Positions 1-7,256 of a stretch of 33,538 nt of DNA are shown here, piece by piece. The DNA is from an uncultured Rhizobiaceae group bacterium (GTDB lineage: Bacteria; Pseudomonadota; Alphaproteobacteria; Rhizobiales; Rhizobiaceae). Both the position numbers and the translations under genes were made by a program. The stretch's first letter is position 1; every line of letters starts with the position of its first letter. The notes under the pieces were generated by a model, which did not search any database, was not told the DNA's origin, and saw only the letters and a list, made by a program, of their open reading frames with translations. Location: positions 1-33,538 of the forward strand of contig CALHCF010000018.1 in the NCBI GenBank assembly GCA_937930635.1, written 5' to 3'.

Positions 1-423
1 GGCGCATTTATCAAGTGCTTTCCAGTCTGGAAGACCAGGGCATTTGTCGGCAACATATTGGGGTACCCACCATTCTTCGCGGGTTACAGCGGCATGAGAT
101 CCGGCATCAACCAGGCCGTCTTCGGCAACGGCCTTCTCAAATGCTGTTTTCATGGAGCCTTCCCAGGCTTCTACCTGAAAATGCATATCGCCATCAGCAA
201 TGGCTTTGAACTGAAGTTGCGAGTCAGACGGAGCATATTCAACAGTGTAGCCCATGCCTTCCAGCACTTTGCCTACAACAGTGGAAAGCACCAGCTGACT
301 GGTCCAGTTGTTTTGCACGATGATAATCGGGTCGTCGGATTCCGCCTCTGCCCATGCAGATGGTGTAGTGAATGCCACGGCAGCTGAAAGCGCCAGGGCA
401 AATTTAAAAGATTTGGCAATCAT
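1..423 (-). CDS. Glycine betaine/proline-type ABC transporter substrate-binding protein, partial (C-terminus outside window)
   Basis: Reading on the minus strand from ATG at 423 there are 141 open codons to the window edge, so this is the N-terminal part of a longer gene. Residues 1 to about 25 are a signal peptide (basic start, hydrophobic core, cleavage near SAWA/EA). The mature start reads IIIVQNNWTSQLVLSTVVGK, then GMGYTVEY and a GDMHFQVEAWEGS stretch, followed by CPGLPDWKAL. This pattern is typical of OpuAC/ProX-like periplasmic proteins that bind quaternary amines such as glycine betaine for an ABC importer. Permease and ATPase genes are not in view and would lie to the left. It is divergent from the AraC-type regulator at 725. 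The exact ligand cannot be read from this fragment. Confidence 0.85.
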   Translation of the reverse strand, partial: MIAKSFKFALALSAAVAFTTPSAWAEAESDDPIIIVQNNWTSQLVLSTVVGKVLEGMGYTVEYAPSDSQLQFKAIADGDMHFQVEAWEGSMKTAFEKAVAEDGLVDAGSHAAVTREEWWVPQYVADKCPGLPDWKALDKCA

Positions 424-545
424 GGTTTCTCCCTTTCACGGTCATTGTGACCAACATCCAACAGAGCTGTCACATCGGGTGGATACCGACTTGTTTTTGA
501 ACCGCACTGCTAAAATCAGTATTGGGCAATCACAGGTCGAAATCA

Positions 546-573
546 ATCCAAAAACGTACCGATTTGAACCTTT
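546..573. promoter_or_regulatory. Degenerate copy of the ACCAAT direct-repeat operator
   Basis: ATCCAAA (546-552) and TACCGAT (557-563) are 11 bp apart and joined by AACG. They are followed by AACCTTT at 567-573. Over 18 positions 13 match the site upstream of amt, including the shared core ACGTACC. It lies about 120 bp upstream of the binding-protein start codon. This is pattern similarity only and the call is tentative. Confidence 0.3.
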
Positions 574-605
574 TGTGTGCCAATTTTTTTAGCACGCTCA
601 GGCCT

Positions 606-620
606 GGTCTTAATTGGACC
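606..620. promoter_or_regulatory. Inverted repeat GGTC-N7-GACC, possible operator
   Basis: GGTCTTAATTGGACC has GGTC/GACC arms. On the minus strand it reads as two ACCA-type half-sites 10 bp apart, resembling the site near 11635. It sits about 105 bp upstream of the AraC-type regulator gene, so autoregulation is possible but unproven. Confidence 0.3.
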
Positions 621-724
621 ATGATGGAGCCAGGCATTCGTTCGCCTGATTGATCAGACAATTATGGCCACAGATCAGACGAAATGGTATCGTGAGGCCT
701 GTTTGTTCCTGATTGATTTGAATA

Positions 725-1666
725 TTGTCTCTGACTTCTTTTGGCTTTTTCCTGGTTCCAGGTTTTTCACTCGTGGCGCTGTCCTGTGCCATCGACGTGT
801 TGCGTGCCGCAAACACCGGGCAACAAGACAAAAGTTATCAATGGACTTTGTTCAGTGAAACAGGTGGTCCGGTTGATTCATCGAGCGGCCTGGAACTGAA
901 CACCACTTCTATATCTGATCCAACGGACATGGGACTGCTCGCGATCTGCGGCGGAGAGCGAACCCATCTTTTCACAAGCAATGTTGTGATAAATTGGCTT
1001 AAGCAGCTGGATCGCAAAGGCGTTCGCCTGGGCACTATCTCCGATGGTGGCTATCTGCTGGCAGAAGCCGGCCTGTTTGATAACCACCGCTCCACCATTC
1101 ATTGGAAATGCCAGACAGCCTATAGAGAACGGTTTCCCCATCTGGATGTACGAGTCTCCATTCTGGAGATCGACGGGCAGAGATTTTCCTGTGCTGGCGG
1201 CACTGCCAGTCTCGATCTTTTTCTTGGGCTGCTGCGCCCGCAGATTGGCGATGAAAGTGTTGCCCGCATTGCGGACAACTATTTTCATGATGTCATTCGC
1301 GGCGACAATCAGGTGCAGCATCTGACAAGTGCCTTTCGCTTTGCAGGCCGCAACAAAGTGCTATCAGACGCACTCCTTTTGATGGAAGGCAATCTTGAAG
1401 CGCCCCTCAGCATTGGCCAGATCGGGATCGCTATCGGGACAAGCACCCGCCAACTTGACCGGGTGTTTCGCCGCCACCTCAACACCTCCCCGTCGCAGCA
1501 TTATCGCGAAATGCGCCTGCTGCGCGCCAGTGAACTTCTTAAACAGACCAGCATAAGCGTTACGGAAATTGCCGCCGGATGCGGGTTTCAGTCGGCATCG
1601 CATCTTTCACGGTATTTCAAGAGCCGCTTTGGAGAAACACCGCTGGAGCATCGGCGCGCCCTGTAG
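725..1666 (+). CDS. GlxA-family transcriptional regulator (DJ-1/PfpI-like domain + AraC helix-turn-helix)
   Basis: A 313-residue protein. Residues 1 to about 190 form the class I amidotransferase-like sensor fold (FGFFLVPGFSLVALSCAIDV near the start, CAGGTASLDLF near 160). About 215-310 form the two AraC helix-turn-helix motifs, with the conserved end SVTEIAAGCGFQSASHLSRYFK. Members of this family sense small nitrogenous metabolites such as glycine betaine, carnitine or arginine and activate their catabolic genes. The gene lies between a betaine-type binding protein gene and amt, which suits control of amine uptake or use. The start is uncertain: 725 is a TTG with no clear Shine-Dalgarno site, an in-frame stop lies just upstream, and the sensor fold begins almost at once. 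Confidence 0.9.
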   Translation: MSLTSFGFFLVPGFSLVALSCAIDVLRAANTGQQDKSYQWTLFSETGGPVDSSSGLELNTTSISDPTDMGLLAICGGERTHLFTSNVVINWLKQLDRKGVRLGTISDGGYLLAEAGLFDNHRSTIHWKCQTAYRERFPHLDVRVSILEIDGQRFSCAGGTASLDLFLGLLRPQIGDESVARIADNYFHDVIRGDNQVQHLTSAFRFAGRNKVLSDALLLMEGNLEAPLSIGQIGIAIGTSTRQLDRVFRRHLNTSPSQHYREMRLLRASELLKQTSISVTEIAAGCGFQSASHLSRYFKSRFGETPLEHRRAL

Positions 1667-1726
1667 CCGATGGAAGTGCGCGATTTCCACAAGCAGGCTG
1701 GTCAAACTGTCGCATCAGTGTTTAAG

Positions 1727-1745
1727 TACCAATGACGTACCAATT
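1727..1745. promoter_or_regulatory. Direct-repeat operator upstream of amt (TACCAAT x2, 11-bp period)
   Basis: TACCAAT occurs at 1727-1733 and again at 1738-1744. A third related half-site AACCAAT at 1748-1754 is 10 bp further on, so three half-sites lie on one helical face. The minus-strand reading ATTGGTACGTCATTGGTAC matches 16 of 19 positions of the site upstream of the ligase operon at 9773-9791. It lies 57 bp before the amt start. A common regulator is inferred; the AraC/GlxA-type or GntR-type protein encoded nearby are the obvious candidates. Confidence 0.5.
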
Positions 1746-1746
1746 A

Positions 1747-1762
1747 CAACCAATAAAGGTTG
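1747..1762. promoter_or_regulatory. Inverted repeat CAACC-N6-GGTTG in the amt leader
   Basis: A perfect 5-bp inverted repeat CAACC AATAAA GGTTG overlaps the third half-site of the direct-repeat operator and lies about 40 bp before the amt start. It may be part of the operator or a weak leader hairpin. Confidence 0.3.
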
Positions 1763-1801
1763 AGGTGCAGAAACCATTTTCCGATGGGAGGGAGGAGTTC
1801 C

Positions 1802-3184
1802 ATGGAAGACCAAGTCGCGAAACTGGCGGCCGAACTGGCCGCACTCAAGGCAGCAAATGCAACCGGAAACACGGTGGCTGCTGAAACCTATTATTATCTG
1901 ACAATACCGCTGATGATTCTCATCCACGTTGGCTTTCTGGGCTACGAAATGGGTGCATCGAGGATGAAGAATGTGCTGGCGTCGGGAATGAAAAATATTC
2001 TCGCCTGCGCTTTCATGATCCCAACATTCTACTATTTCGGCTGGTTCGTCTATTGGGCTTTCCCCACCGGTTTTGATTTTGGTGTTGGCCCCAATGAAAT
2101 CTCCGGCTGGGCTTACGCTGTCGGTGCTGCTAATCCGGCCGGGTCGGTCATGGGGCCGCATCTTGGAGACAATGCAACCGGGGTATTCTGGGGGGCATTT
2201 ACACTATTTGCCTGTACCACTGCCTCGATCATGTCGGGTTCAGTTATTGAACGTATCCGCTTGGTTCCGTTTGTCATTCTTGCCATCATTCTTGGCTCGT
2301 TCGCCTGGGTGCTGGCCGCAGCTTGGGGCTGGCATGCCGATGGCTGGCTGGTTCAAAAATGGGGTTTCCATGACATGGGTGCTTCTGGCGTGGTTCACAC
2401 GGTTGCAGGTTTCTTTGCACTGGGTGTTCTCATCCCGCTTGGCGCCCGGATTGGTAAATACAACCCTGATGGGACGACCAATCACATCGCCGGTCACTCG
2501 ATGCCAATGACGATGATAGGTCTCATGACAATCATCGTCGGCTTCTGGGGCTTCCTGATGGCTTGCCTCATATATCCTGGCGAAGCCTGGTCATGGTCAA
2601 CCACCGAGTTCACCAATATCTATGGAACACCCATGACGTTGTCGGCGCTGACCTTTAACATCCTGATGGCTTTTGCCGGGGGGATCATCGGTGCATGGAT
2701 GACAACGCGCGATCCTTTCTGGATGATGTCAGGTGCACTTGGCGGCATCATCTCATGCGCATCAGGGCTGGACCTGTATTGGCCACCGCTTACCTTCTGC
2801 ATTGCCTTTGTAAGCTGTGCATGGATCATGCCATGGGCTGCACGGATGCTTGAGAAACTGGGGATTGATGACGCCGTGGGTGCGGTCACGGTCCATGGTG
2901 TTCTTGGTGTCGTGGGTGTTCTGAGCGTCGGTATCTTTGCAGCGGGCTTCCCGTCAACAACAGCGGAAGGTGCAGTAGTAACCAGTTTCGTTGGTCAGTT
3001 TGTTGGTGCAATCGTGATGGTGCTTTGCGGGTTTATTCCCGGCTTTGCATTCGCATGGCTTTTCAATGCAATGGGTATCCTGCGAACAAGCGAAAGTGTC
3101 GAACTTGCCGGAATGGATCCCAAAAAAGTTCCGGCATCAGCCTATCCGGAAGGCATTCCCGTGTCTCCGGTTCCGGCTGAATAG
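1802..3184 (+). CDS. amt: Ammonium transporter (Amt/Rh family), divergent subclass
   Basis: A 460-residue polytopic membrane protein that would conduct ammonium or a small alkylammonium ion across the inner membrane. The start ATG at 1802 follows the strong ribosome site GGAGGGAGGAG. An Ala/Leu-rich N-terminal stretch (residues 3-20) precedes about 11 hydrophobic segments. Amt marks are present: DMGASGVVH (Asp191, His199), GHSMP at about 231-235 and DDAVGAVTVHGVLG with His365. His199 and His365 correspond to the pore twin histidines. It departs from typical Amt in the first helix (GYEMGASRMKN in place of the FFYGGMVRxKN type) and lacks the usual WFGFNxGS run after GHSMP. Next comes a small membrane protein gene 27 bp downstream, then a terminator. 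The substrate could be ammonium or methylammonium. Confidence 0.93.
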   Translation: MEDQVAKLAAELAALKAANATGNTVAAETYYYLTIPLMILIHVGFLGYEMGASRMKNVLASGMKNILACAFMIPTFYYFGWFVYWAFPTGFDFGVGPNEISGWAYAVGAANPAGSVMGPHLGDNATGVFWGAFTLFACTTASIMSGSVIERIRLVPFVILAIILGSFAWVLAAAWGWHADGWLVQKWGFHDMGASGVVHTVAGFFALGVLIPLGARIGKYNPDGTTNHIAGHSMPMTMIGLMTIIVGFWGFLMACLIYPGEAWSWSTTEFTNIYGTPMTLSALTFNILMAFAGGIIGAWMTTRDPFWMMSGALGGIISCASGLDLYWPPLTFCIAFVSCAWIMPWAARMLEKLGIDDAVGAVTVHGVLGVVGVLSVGIFAAGFPSTTAEGAVVTSFVGQFVGAIVMVLCGFIPGFAFAWLFNAMGILRTSESVELAGMDPKKVPASAYPEGIPVSPVPAE

Positions 3185-3211
3185 CGATAATTACAAGAAA
3201 GGAGATTACAA

Positions 3212-3370
3212 ATGGGTGCACCTTTTGAAGGTTCCTGGGACGCGGTGAAAGATGCCGCTTACTATGCGGGCGCTGGGGGAGAGGCATTCTGGCTTTGGGT
3301 TTCCATTGCCTTGTGTGTGCTCGCTTGCGTTATGGGCCATCTTCATGAATCAAGGGCAAATTCGAAGTAG
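3212..3370 (+). CDS. Small single-helix membrane protein encoded behind amt (52 aa)
   Basis: ATG at 3212 is preceded by AAAGGAG at ideal spacing, and the reading frame ends at 3370, 17 bp before a strong terminator. The 52-residue product has a short polar N-terminus (MGAPFEGSWD), one hydrophobic helix at about 26-41 (FWLWVSIALCVLACVM) with two cysteines, and a short polar tail. It lies 27 bp after amt and must be on the same transcript. I do not recognise the family. Small one-helix proteins in transporter operons often act as subunits or regulators of the transporter (AcrZ and KdpF are known cases), so a role with Amt is a reasonable inference, not evidence. Confidence 0.75.
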   Translation: MGAPFEGSWDAVKDAAYYAGAGGEAFWLWVSIALCVLACVMGHLHESRANSK

Positions 3371-3387
3371 CTCTACCGTCACTTAGC

Positions 3388-3420
3388 AAAAAGGGCCGCT
3401 CGTTTTGCGGCCCTTTTTTT
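3388..3420 (+). terminator. Rho-independent terminator after amt and its small partner gene
   Basis: AAAGGGCCGC and GCGGCCCTTT form a 10-bp stem around a short loop (TCGTTTT) and are followed by a run of T. It closes the two-gene amt transcript. Confidence 0.92.
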
Positions 3421-3437
3421 GTTCGAGGATTATCTCC

Positions 3438-4010
3438 ATGCAGCCACATGATTTGTGCAATCACTTTTTAACCTGGCAATGTCGCATCCGGCAGATTGCA
3501 ATGCGCGAAGACGCAGGACGCCCAAGCCAGGGAATGCGCCCCCGGGTTCTTGACGGTGAAGGCGAGGAACTATCGGCTGGCATTGTTGTTTTGCTGATAC
3601 GCGAGAACCCCATTGAATCGACGGAGTTCCTCAAGTTTCAGACCCAAAAGCACAATGACCCCCAGGATGTTTACAACAAAGCGCTGACCTTCCTGCAGTC
3701 GACACACTATCACCGGGCGATCGAGTTTTCAGATGAAATGACTGGTCTTTTTGGGGCGCATTCCGCGCTGGTGGAAAGGCTTATGATCGAAGGTAAATGC
3801 GCACTTGAGTTCGAGCAGTTTAATCAAAACTATCGCATTCCCTGCCGCTTGCGGTTACTTGCCGTGGAGGAGGAAGCCTATCAGGCAACCCTCTGGCACA
3901 ACCGGGTCTTCAATCCAAATATTGGTGACGATATCGAAATTATCGGTTTCCAGCCGGATTGGGATGAAGCCGTGGCGCTGCTGGAACAGCGACAAAAGAA
4001 TGTTGGTTGA
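3438..4010 (+). CDS. Conserved hypothetical protein, 190 aa
   Basis: Start ATG at 3438 follows GAGGAT at normal spacing; an upstream in-frame ATG at 3405 falls inside the terminator and is rejected. The protein is soluble with no signal peptide or membrane segment. It has a His/Cys-containing start (MQPHDLCNHFLTWQCRIRQ), a middle helical part (NDPQDVYNKALTFLQSTHYHRAIEFSDEMTGLF) ending about residue 105, and an acidic C-terminal part with NRVFNPNIGDDIEIIGFQPDWDEA. I cannot assign it to a family or a reaction. It stands alone after a terminator, facing the convergent cupin gene. Confidence 0.75.
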   Translation: MQPHDLCNHFLTWQCRIRQIAMREDAGRPSQGMRPRVLDGEGEELSAGIVVLLIRENPIESTEFLKFQTQKHNDPQDVYNKALTFLQSTHYHRAIEFSDEMTGLFGAHSALVERLMIEGKCALEFEQFNQNYRIPCRLRLLAVEEEAYQATLWHNRVFNPNIGDDIEIIGFQPDWDEAVALLEQRQKNVG

Positions 4011-4116
4011 AGTCGTAAACAGTCCGGTTGGTTTTCGCTCGTGGTAATTCGACGCCATCAAATGCTTCTGTAAGGGCGCAGCACATAAAAGCCGCGCAGC
4101 TCAAGCGACGTTCGTG

Positions 4117-4509
4117 TCAGTTGGAAGCTGAAACGCTCTGGCCGGAAAAACCTTCTCCTGCTTGCAAATACTCTTCGCGAATTGGTGCAAATATGTCGAG
4201 GATCACTGCACCATCGGGGCCGGCCTTCATGGTGTGAGGCACATTGGGCGGCGTGCGCCAGAAGTCGCCTTTGCCGATTTCGAACTCAGTTTCCCCCTGG
4301 TAGCGGATGGCACTGCCTTCCAACATAACGCCCCACTGCTCTTCGGGATGGTTGTGCATGGTTCCCATGGCATGCGGTTCTATGCGCGCTATTGAGAGCA
4401 TGGCTTTCTCACCAGGGTAGATTTGTGTGATCATGCCTTCAGCAAGTTTCCTGAAGATGCCGCCTGTGGGGTCATCCAGATTGTATAGTTCAATTTTGTG
4501 ATCGGTCAT
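4117..4509 (-). CDS. Single-domain cupin protein, 130 aa
   Basis: A small beta-barrel protein of the Cupin_2 type. The metal-site pattern is visible: HNHPEEQWGVMLEGS (two His and a Glu, about residues 53-67) and a later His in PPNVPHTM (about 92). Such proteins bind a divalent metal and act as isomerases, dioxygenases or lyases, or as ligand-binding proteins; the sequence does not decide which. It is read in the same direction as the glutamate-synthase-like operon, but a terminator lies between, so expression is by read-through or a separate promoter. The start ATG at 4509 is the first of the frame that keeps the fold. Confidence 0.85.
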   Translation of the reverse strand: MTDHKIELYNLDDPTGGIFRKLAEGMITQIYPGEKAMLSIARIEPHAMGTMHNHPEEQWGVMLEGSAIRYQGETEFEIGKGDFWRTPPNVPHTMKAGPDGAVILDIFAPIREEYLQAGEGFSGQSVSASN

Positions 4510-4529
4510 GATCTGAACTCCGTACCGAC

Positions 4530-4563
4530 AAAAAAGGCCCGCTGGTTTGTTACCAACGGACCT
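4530..4563 (-). terminator. Rho-independent terminator at the end of the ligase/glutamate-synthase-like operon
   Basis: On the minus strand AGGTCCGTTGG and CCAGCGGGCCT pair over 11 bp (two G-T pairs) around the loop TAACAAA, followed by TTTTTT. It lies between the 136-residue gene and the cupin gene. Confidence 0.85.
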
Positions 4564-4586
4564 GTGTCTTCAAGCCAATTTCAGGT

Positions 4587-4997
4587 TTAGAATTTCCGGT
4601 AGGCCTTGTTCAACTGAACCATAGGGTGATCGGGTGACATCTGAAATTTGATCAGCAGTTCACGGGCAATCATATCCCGGTCTTGTTGGTTGTCCGGCAG
4701 ATCATAACTTTCAGGAATGGCGACCCAGCCGTTGATGTTGCGATCGAAAACGGCCGGCTTGCCATCATCATATCCCATATGCACGTCTTCCAGCCAGTTC
4801 AGGTCATCCCACCCCATGAACTCGATATAGCCTTTGAGGAAATCTGTCAGACGGTCGTAGTCGGGCAGAAGGTTGACATCATAGCGATAGCCAATGTGCT
4901 GCCCGATAGTTTGTTCGCGCTCAGAATCGATCCCACCGCCTTTAAGGAAGTGATCGACATCCTCTATTTCCGCGCCTTTATAGCTTGTTCCAGCCAT
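4587..4997 (-). CDS. Uncharacterised 136-aa acidic protein, last gene of the operon
   Basis: ATG at 4997 follows AAGGAAGG and lies 14 bp after the stop of the FMN protein gene, so it is co-transcribed. The product is cytosolic and rich in Asp, with no signal or membrane segment. Distinctive parts are GGGIDSEREQTIGQHIGYRY (about 21-40), DFLKGYIEFMGWDDLNWLED and a C-terminal KFQMSPDHPMVQLNKAYRKF. I do not recognise the family. Its position directly behind the three glutamate-synthase-like genes suggests an accessory subunit or partner enzyme in the same pathway. Confidence 0.8.
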   Translation of the reverse strand: MAGTSYKGAEIEDVDHFLKGGGIDSEREQTIGQHIGYRYDVNLLPDYDRLTDFLKGYIEFMGWDDLNWLEDVHMGYDDGKPAVFDRNINGWVAIPESYDLPDNQQDRDMIARELLIKFQMSPDHPMVQLNKAYRKF

Positions 4998-5011
4998 TTG
5001 GTCAGCCTTCC

Positions 5012-6385
5012 TTAGATGTGGTGATAATCGTCAACGCCGACCGTGTATTCCGTGCCTGCCAGTGGAACCTGCGCGATGGCGGAGGCTTCCATTGTCAAAG
5101 CAGCGAGATCTTCCGGTTCCAGCGAGTGGATGTTGGTTTTGCCGCAGGCACGCGCCATCATTTGCGCTTCCATGGTCAGCGTATGCAGGAAGTTGTAGAC
5201 GCGTTCGGCGGCTTCGTCGGGGTCAAGACGTTTGCGCAATTCAGGGTCCTGGGTCGCCACGCCAACCGGACAACGGCCCGTATGGCAGTGGTAACATTCA
5301 CCAGCTTCGACACCCATTTCAGAGGGATAATCAGCCTCTGGAATGTCCTTGTTGCAGTTTAGCGCCATCATCGCGGAATGACCGATAGCGATGGCATCGG
5401 CTCCAAGAGCCATGGCCTTCGCGATATCTCCCCCGTTTCGTATGCCACCTGCATAGACCAGCGAGATTTCCCCACGCTTGCCGATGTCATCGATAGCCCG
5501 ACGCGCCTGTCGTATTGCTGCCATGCCAGGCACACCGGTCTCTTCTGTTGCCAGATGCGGTCCCGCGCCCGTGCCGCCTTCCATACCGTCAATGTAGATG
5601 GAGTCCGGGTCGCATTTCGCTGCCATGCGCACATCATCATACACTCGCGCAGCGCCAAGCTTGAGCTGGATGGGAATCTGCCAATCGGTTGCTTCACGTA
5701 TTTCCTGAATCTTGAGCGCCAGATCATCCGGGCCAAGCCAGTCGGGGTGGCGGGCCGGTGAGCGTTGATCAATACCGGCGGGAAGCGAACGCATTTCCGC
5801 CACCTGATCTGTCACTTTCTGGCCCATAAGGTGGCCGCCAAGTCCGACCTTGCAACCTTGTCCAATGAAGAACTCACAGCCATCGGCCAATTGCAGATGA
5901 TGCGGGTTAAAACCGTAACGCGACTGAATACACTGATAAAACCATTTTGATGAGTAGCGCCGTTCGTCGGGGATCATCCCCCCTTCTCCAGAGCAGGTTG
6001 CCGAACCGGCCATGGTTGCGCCTCGCGCCAGTGCGGTCTTGGCTTCAAAAGACAAGGCGCCGAAGCTCATGCCGGTAATATAAACCGGGATATCCAACTC
6101 AATTGGACGTTTCGCGCGCGGGCCGATAACCGTTTTGGTCAGGCATTTTTCGCGATAACCTTCAATGACAAAACGGGTCAGCGTTCCTGGCAGAAATGTC
6201 AGATCATCCCAATGTGGGATCTTCTTGAACAGCGAGAAACCGCGCATCCGATAACGGCCAAGCTCCGACTTGATGTGGATGTCGTTTACAACCTCTGGCG
6301 TAAATACCGACGAGGAGCCGAGTTTATATTTCTTCTCTGCCTGAAGCTTGGAGAAGCCCGTTTTCGGTTTTGATTTATCGAGCAT
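5012..6385 (-). CDS. glxD: FMN- and [3Fe-4S]-containing glutamate synthase-like protein (GlxD / MgsC type)
   Basis: A 457-residue protein equivalent to the central FMN domain of the glutamate synthase large subunit. The FMN/substrate barrel spans about 85-420, with YITGMSFGALSFEAKTALARG, SGEGG, DGMEGGTGAGP and YAGGIRNGGDIAKAMALGAD. A compact cysteine group ECYHCHTGRCPVGVATQ (Cys364, 367, 372) matches the [3Fe-4S] site. In classical GOGAT this domain makes glutamate from 2-oxoglutarate and ammonia passed from a glutaminase domain. As a separate subunit with the next two genes it matches GlxBCD of rhizobia and N-methylglutamate synthase MgsABC of methylamine users. The start at 6385 follows AAAGG; the gap to the preceding gene is 34 bp. 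The true amine substrate is not decided by the sequence. Confidence 0.9.
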   Translation of the reverse strand: MLDKSKPKTGFSKLQAEKKYKLGSSSVFTPEVVNDIHIKSELGRYRMRGFSLFKKIPHWDDLTFLPGTLTRFVIEGYREKCLTKTVIGPRAKRPIELDIPVYITGMSFGALSFEAKTALARGATMAGSATCSGEGGMIPDERRYSSKWFYQCIQSRYGFNPHHLQLADGCEFFIGQGCKVGLGGHLMGQKVTDQVAEMRSLPAGIDQRSPARHPDWLGPDDLALKIQEIREATDWQIPIQLKLGAARVYDDVRMAAKCDPDSIYIDGMEGGTGAGPHLATEETGVPGMAAIRQARRAIDDIGKRGEISLVYAGGIRNGGDIAKAMALGADAIAIGHSAMMALNCNKDIPEADYPSEMGVEAGECYHCHTGRCPVGVATQDPELRKRLDPDEAAERVYNFLHTLTMEAQMMARACGKTNIHSLEPEDLAALTMEASAIAQVPLAGTEYTVGVDDYHHI

Positions 6386-6419
6386 TGATATGCCTTTCTA
6401 TTCCACAGCAGAGGCGGCC

Positions 6420-7256
6420 TTAAAGAACCAGCTTCTTCTCTGATGGTTCGAGGTTGTCGTAACTCCACAGCTGTTTGCCAGCGACAATTTTGGTAAAATG
6501 GTCAACACCATTTTCGGGCATCATCTCGTACTGTGTCAGCTTGCGCGTTAGCCAGGCTTTGTCGAGATCGGTCAGGTCTGCGGGTACTGCATCAACGCCA
6601 AGATCGCGGATCTCTCCGCCGACATAGATCGTACCGTCATACATTGAGTCGCCCAGGTTCTTTCCTGCATTGCCGCACACCACCATGCGTCCGCGTTGCA
6701 TCATGAAACCGGAAAACGCACCGGTATCGCCCCCGACCAGAATAGTGCCGCCTTTCTGATCGATACCGGTGCGCGATCCGACAGAGCCCTTGCAAACAAG
6801 GTCTCCGCCCCTGATGGCGGCACCAAAGGTCGAACCCGCATTCTTTTCAACGACGCAAACCCCGGCCATCATGTTTTCGCAAAAAGACCAGCCAACGCGT
6901 CCTGAAATACGAACGGTGGGACCATCCAGCAGGCCGCAGCCGAAATAACCGAGCGAACCGTTTACGATGAAATTCATTCGATGAAGAATACCAACGATGA
7001 TCGAGTGTTTTGCTCCTGGATTGTCGAGCACAATTGTGCCGTGACCACTCTCGATCAGCTCGCGGATTTCTCCGTTGATTTCAGTCGCTTCCTTGCCTTC
7101 ACAATCAACCGAACCGCGTTTGTTGAAATCCACATCCGGGGCGAAGGCGTAGGCATATGTCCCTTCGTTCTCCAGAGAGAACATCGTTTTGATGTCACGT
7201 CCCTTAAGAGGCTCAGTGTGCAGCCCCATTTCATGAGAGATATCTACGCCTGCCAT
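6420..7256 (-). CDS. glxC: GXGXG-domain glutamate synthase-like subunit (GlxC / MgsB type)
   Basis: A 278-residue protein matching the C-terminal right-handed beta-helix of the glutamate synthase large subunit. It shows repeated glycine turns (GSLGYFGCGLLDGPTVRISG, GAAIRGGDLVCKGSVGSRTG, GGTILVGGDTGAFSGFMMQRG, GRMVVCGNAGKNLGDSMYDG). This domain is structural and tunnels ammonia between the glutaminase and FMN parts. The ATG at 7256 overlaps the end of the amidotransferase gene by 13 bp, implying coupled translation and a fixed complex. An N-terminal part of about 55 residues precedes the helix. Confidence 0.9.
   Translation of the reverse strand: MAGVDISHEMGLHTEPLKGRDIKTMFSLENEGTYAYAFAPDVDFNKRGSVDCEGKEATEINGEIRELIESGHGTIVLDNPGAKHSIIVGILHRMNFIVNGSLGYFGCGLLDGPTVRISGRVGWSFCENMMAGVCVVEKNAGSTFGAAIRGGDLVCKGSVGSRTGIDQKGGTILVGGDTGAFSGFMMQRGRMVVCGNAGKNLGDSMYDGTIYVGGEIRDLGVDAVPADLTDLDKAWLTRKLTQYEMMPENGVDHFTKIVAGKQLWSYDNLEPSEKKLVL

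Larger units (their letters stand above)
424..724. promoter_or_regulatory. Divergent intergenic region between the binding-protein gene and the glxA-like regulator gene
   Basis: This 301-bp gap separates two divergently read genes and must hold both promoters. No protein with a credible ribosome site is seen in it. It contains a degenerate copy of the TACCAAT direct repeat (546-573), an inverted repeat at 606-620 and a small inverted repeat CTGAT-TG-ATCAG at 646-657. Exact -35 and -10 boxes could not be assigned with confidence. Confidence 0.5.

Noticed and set aside
664..858. An ATG-initiated frame upstream of the GlxA-like gene that might be its true N-terminus through a frameshift
   Set aside because: The GlxA sensor fold starts normally at the 725 frame and the 664 frame adds no known domain, so a frameshift is not needed.
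1699..1714. Possible sigma-54 promoter (GG-N10-GC) before amt
   Set aside because: Only the GG and GC pairs fit; the flanking bases differ from the consensus, and no such element is seen before the ligase operon.
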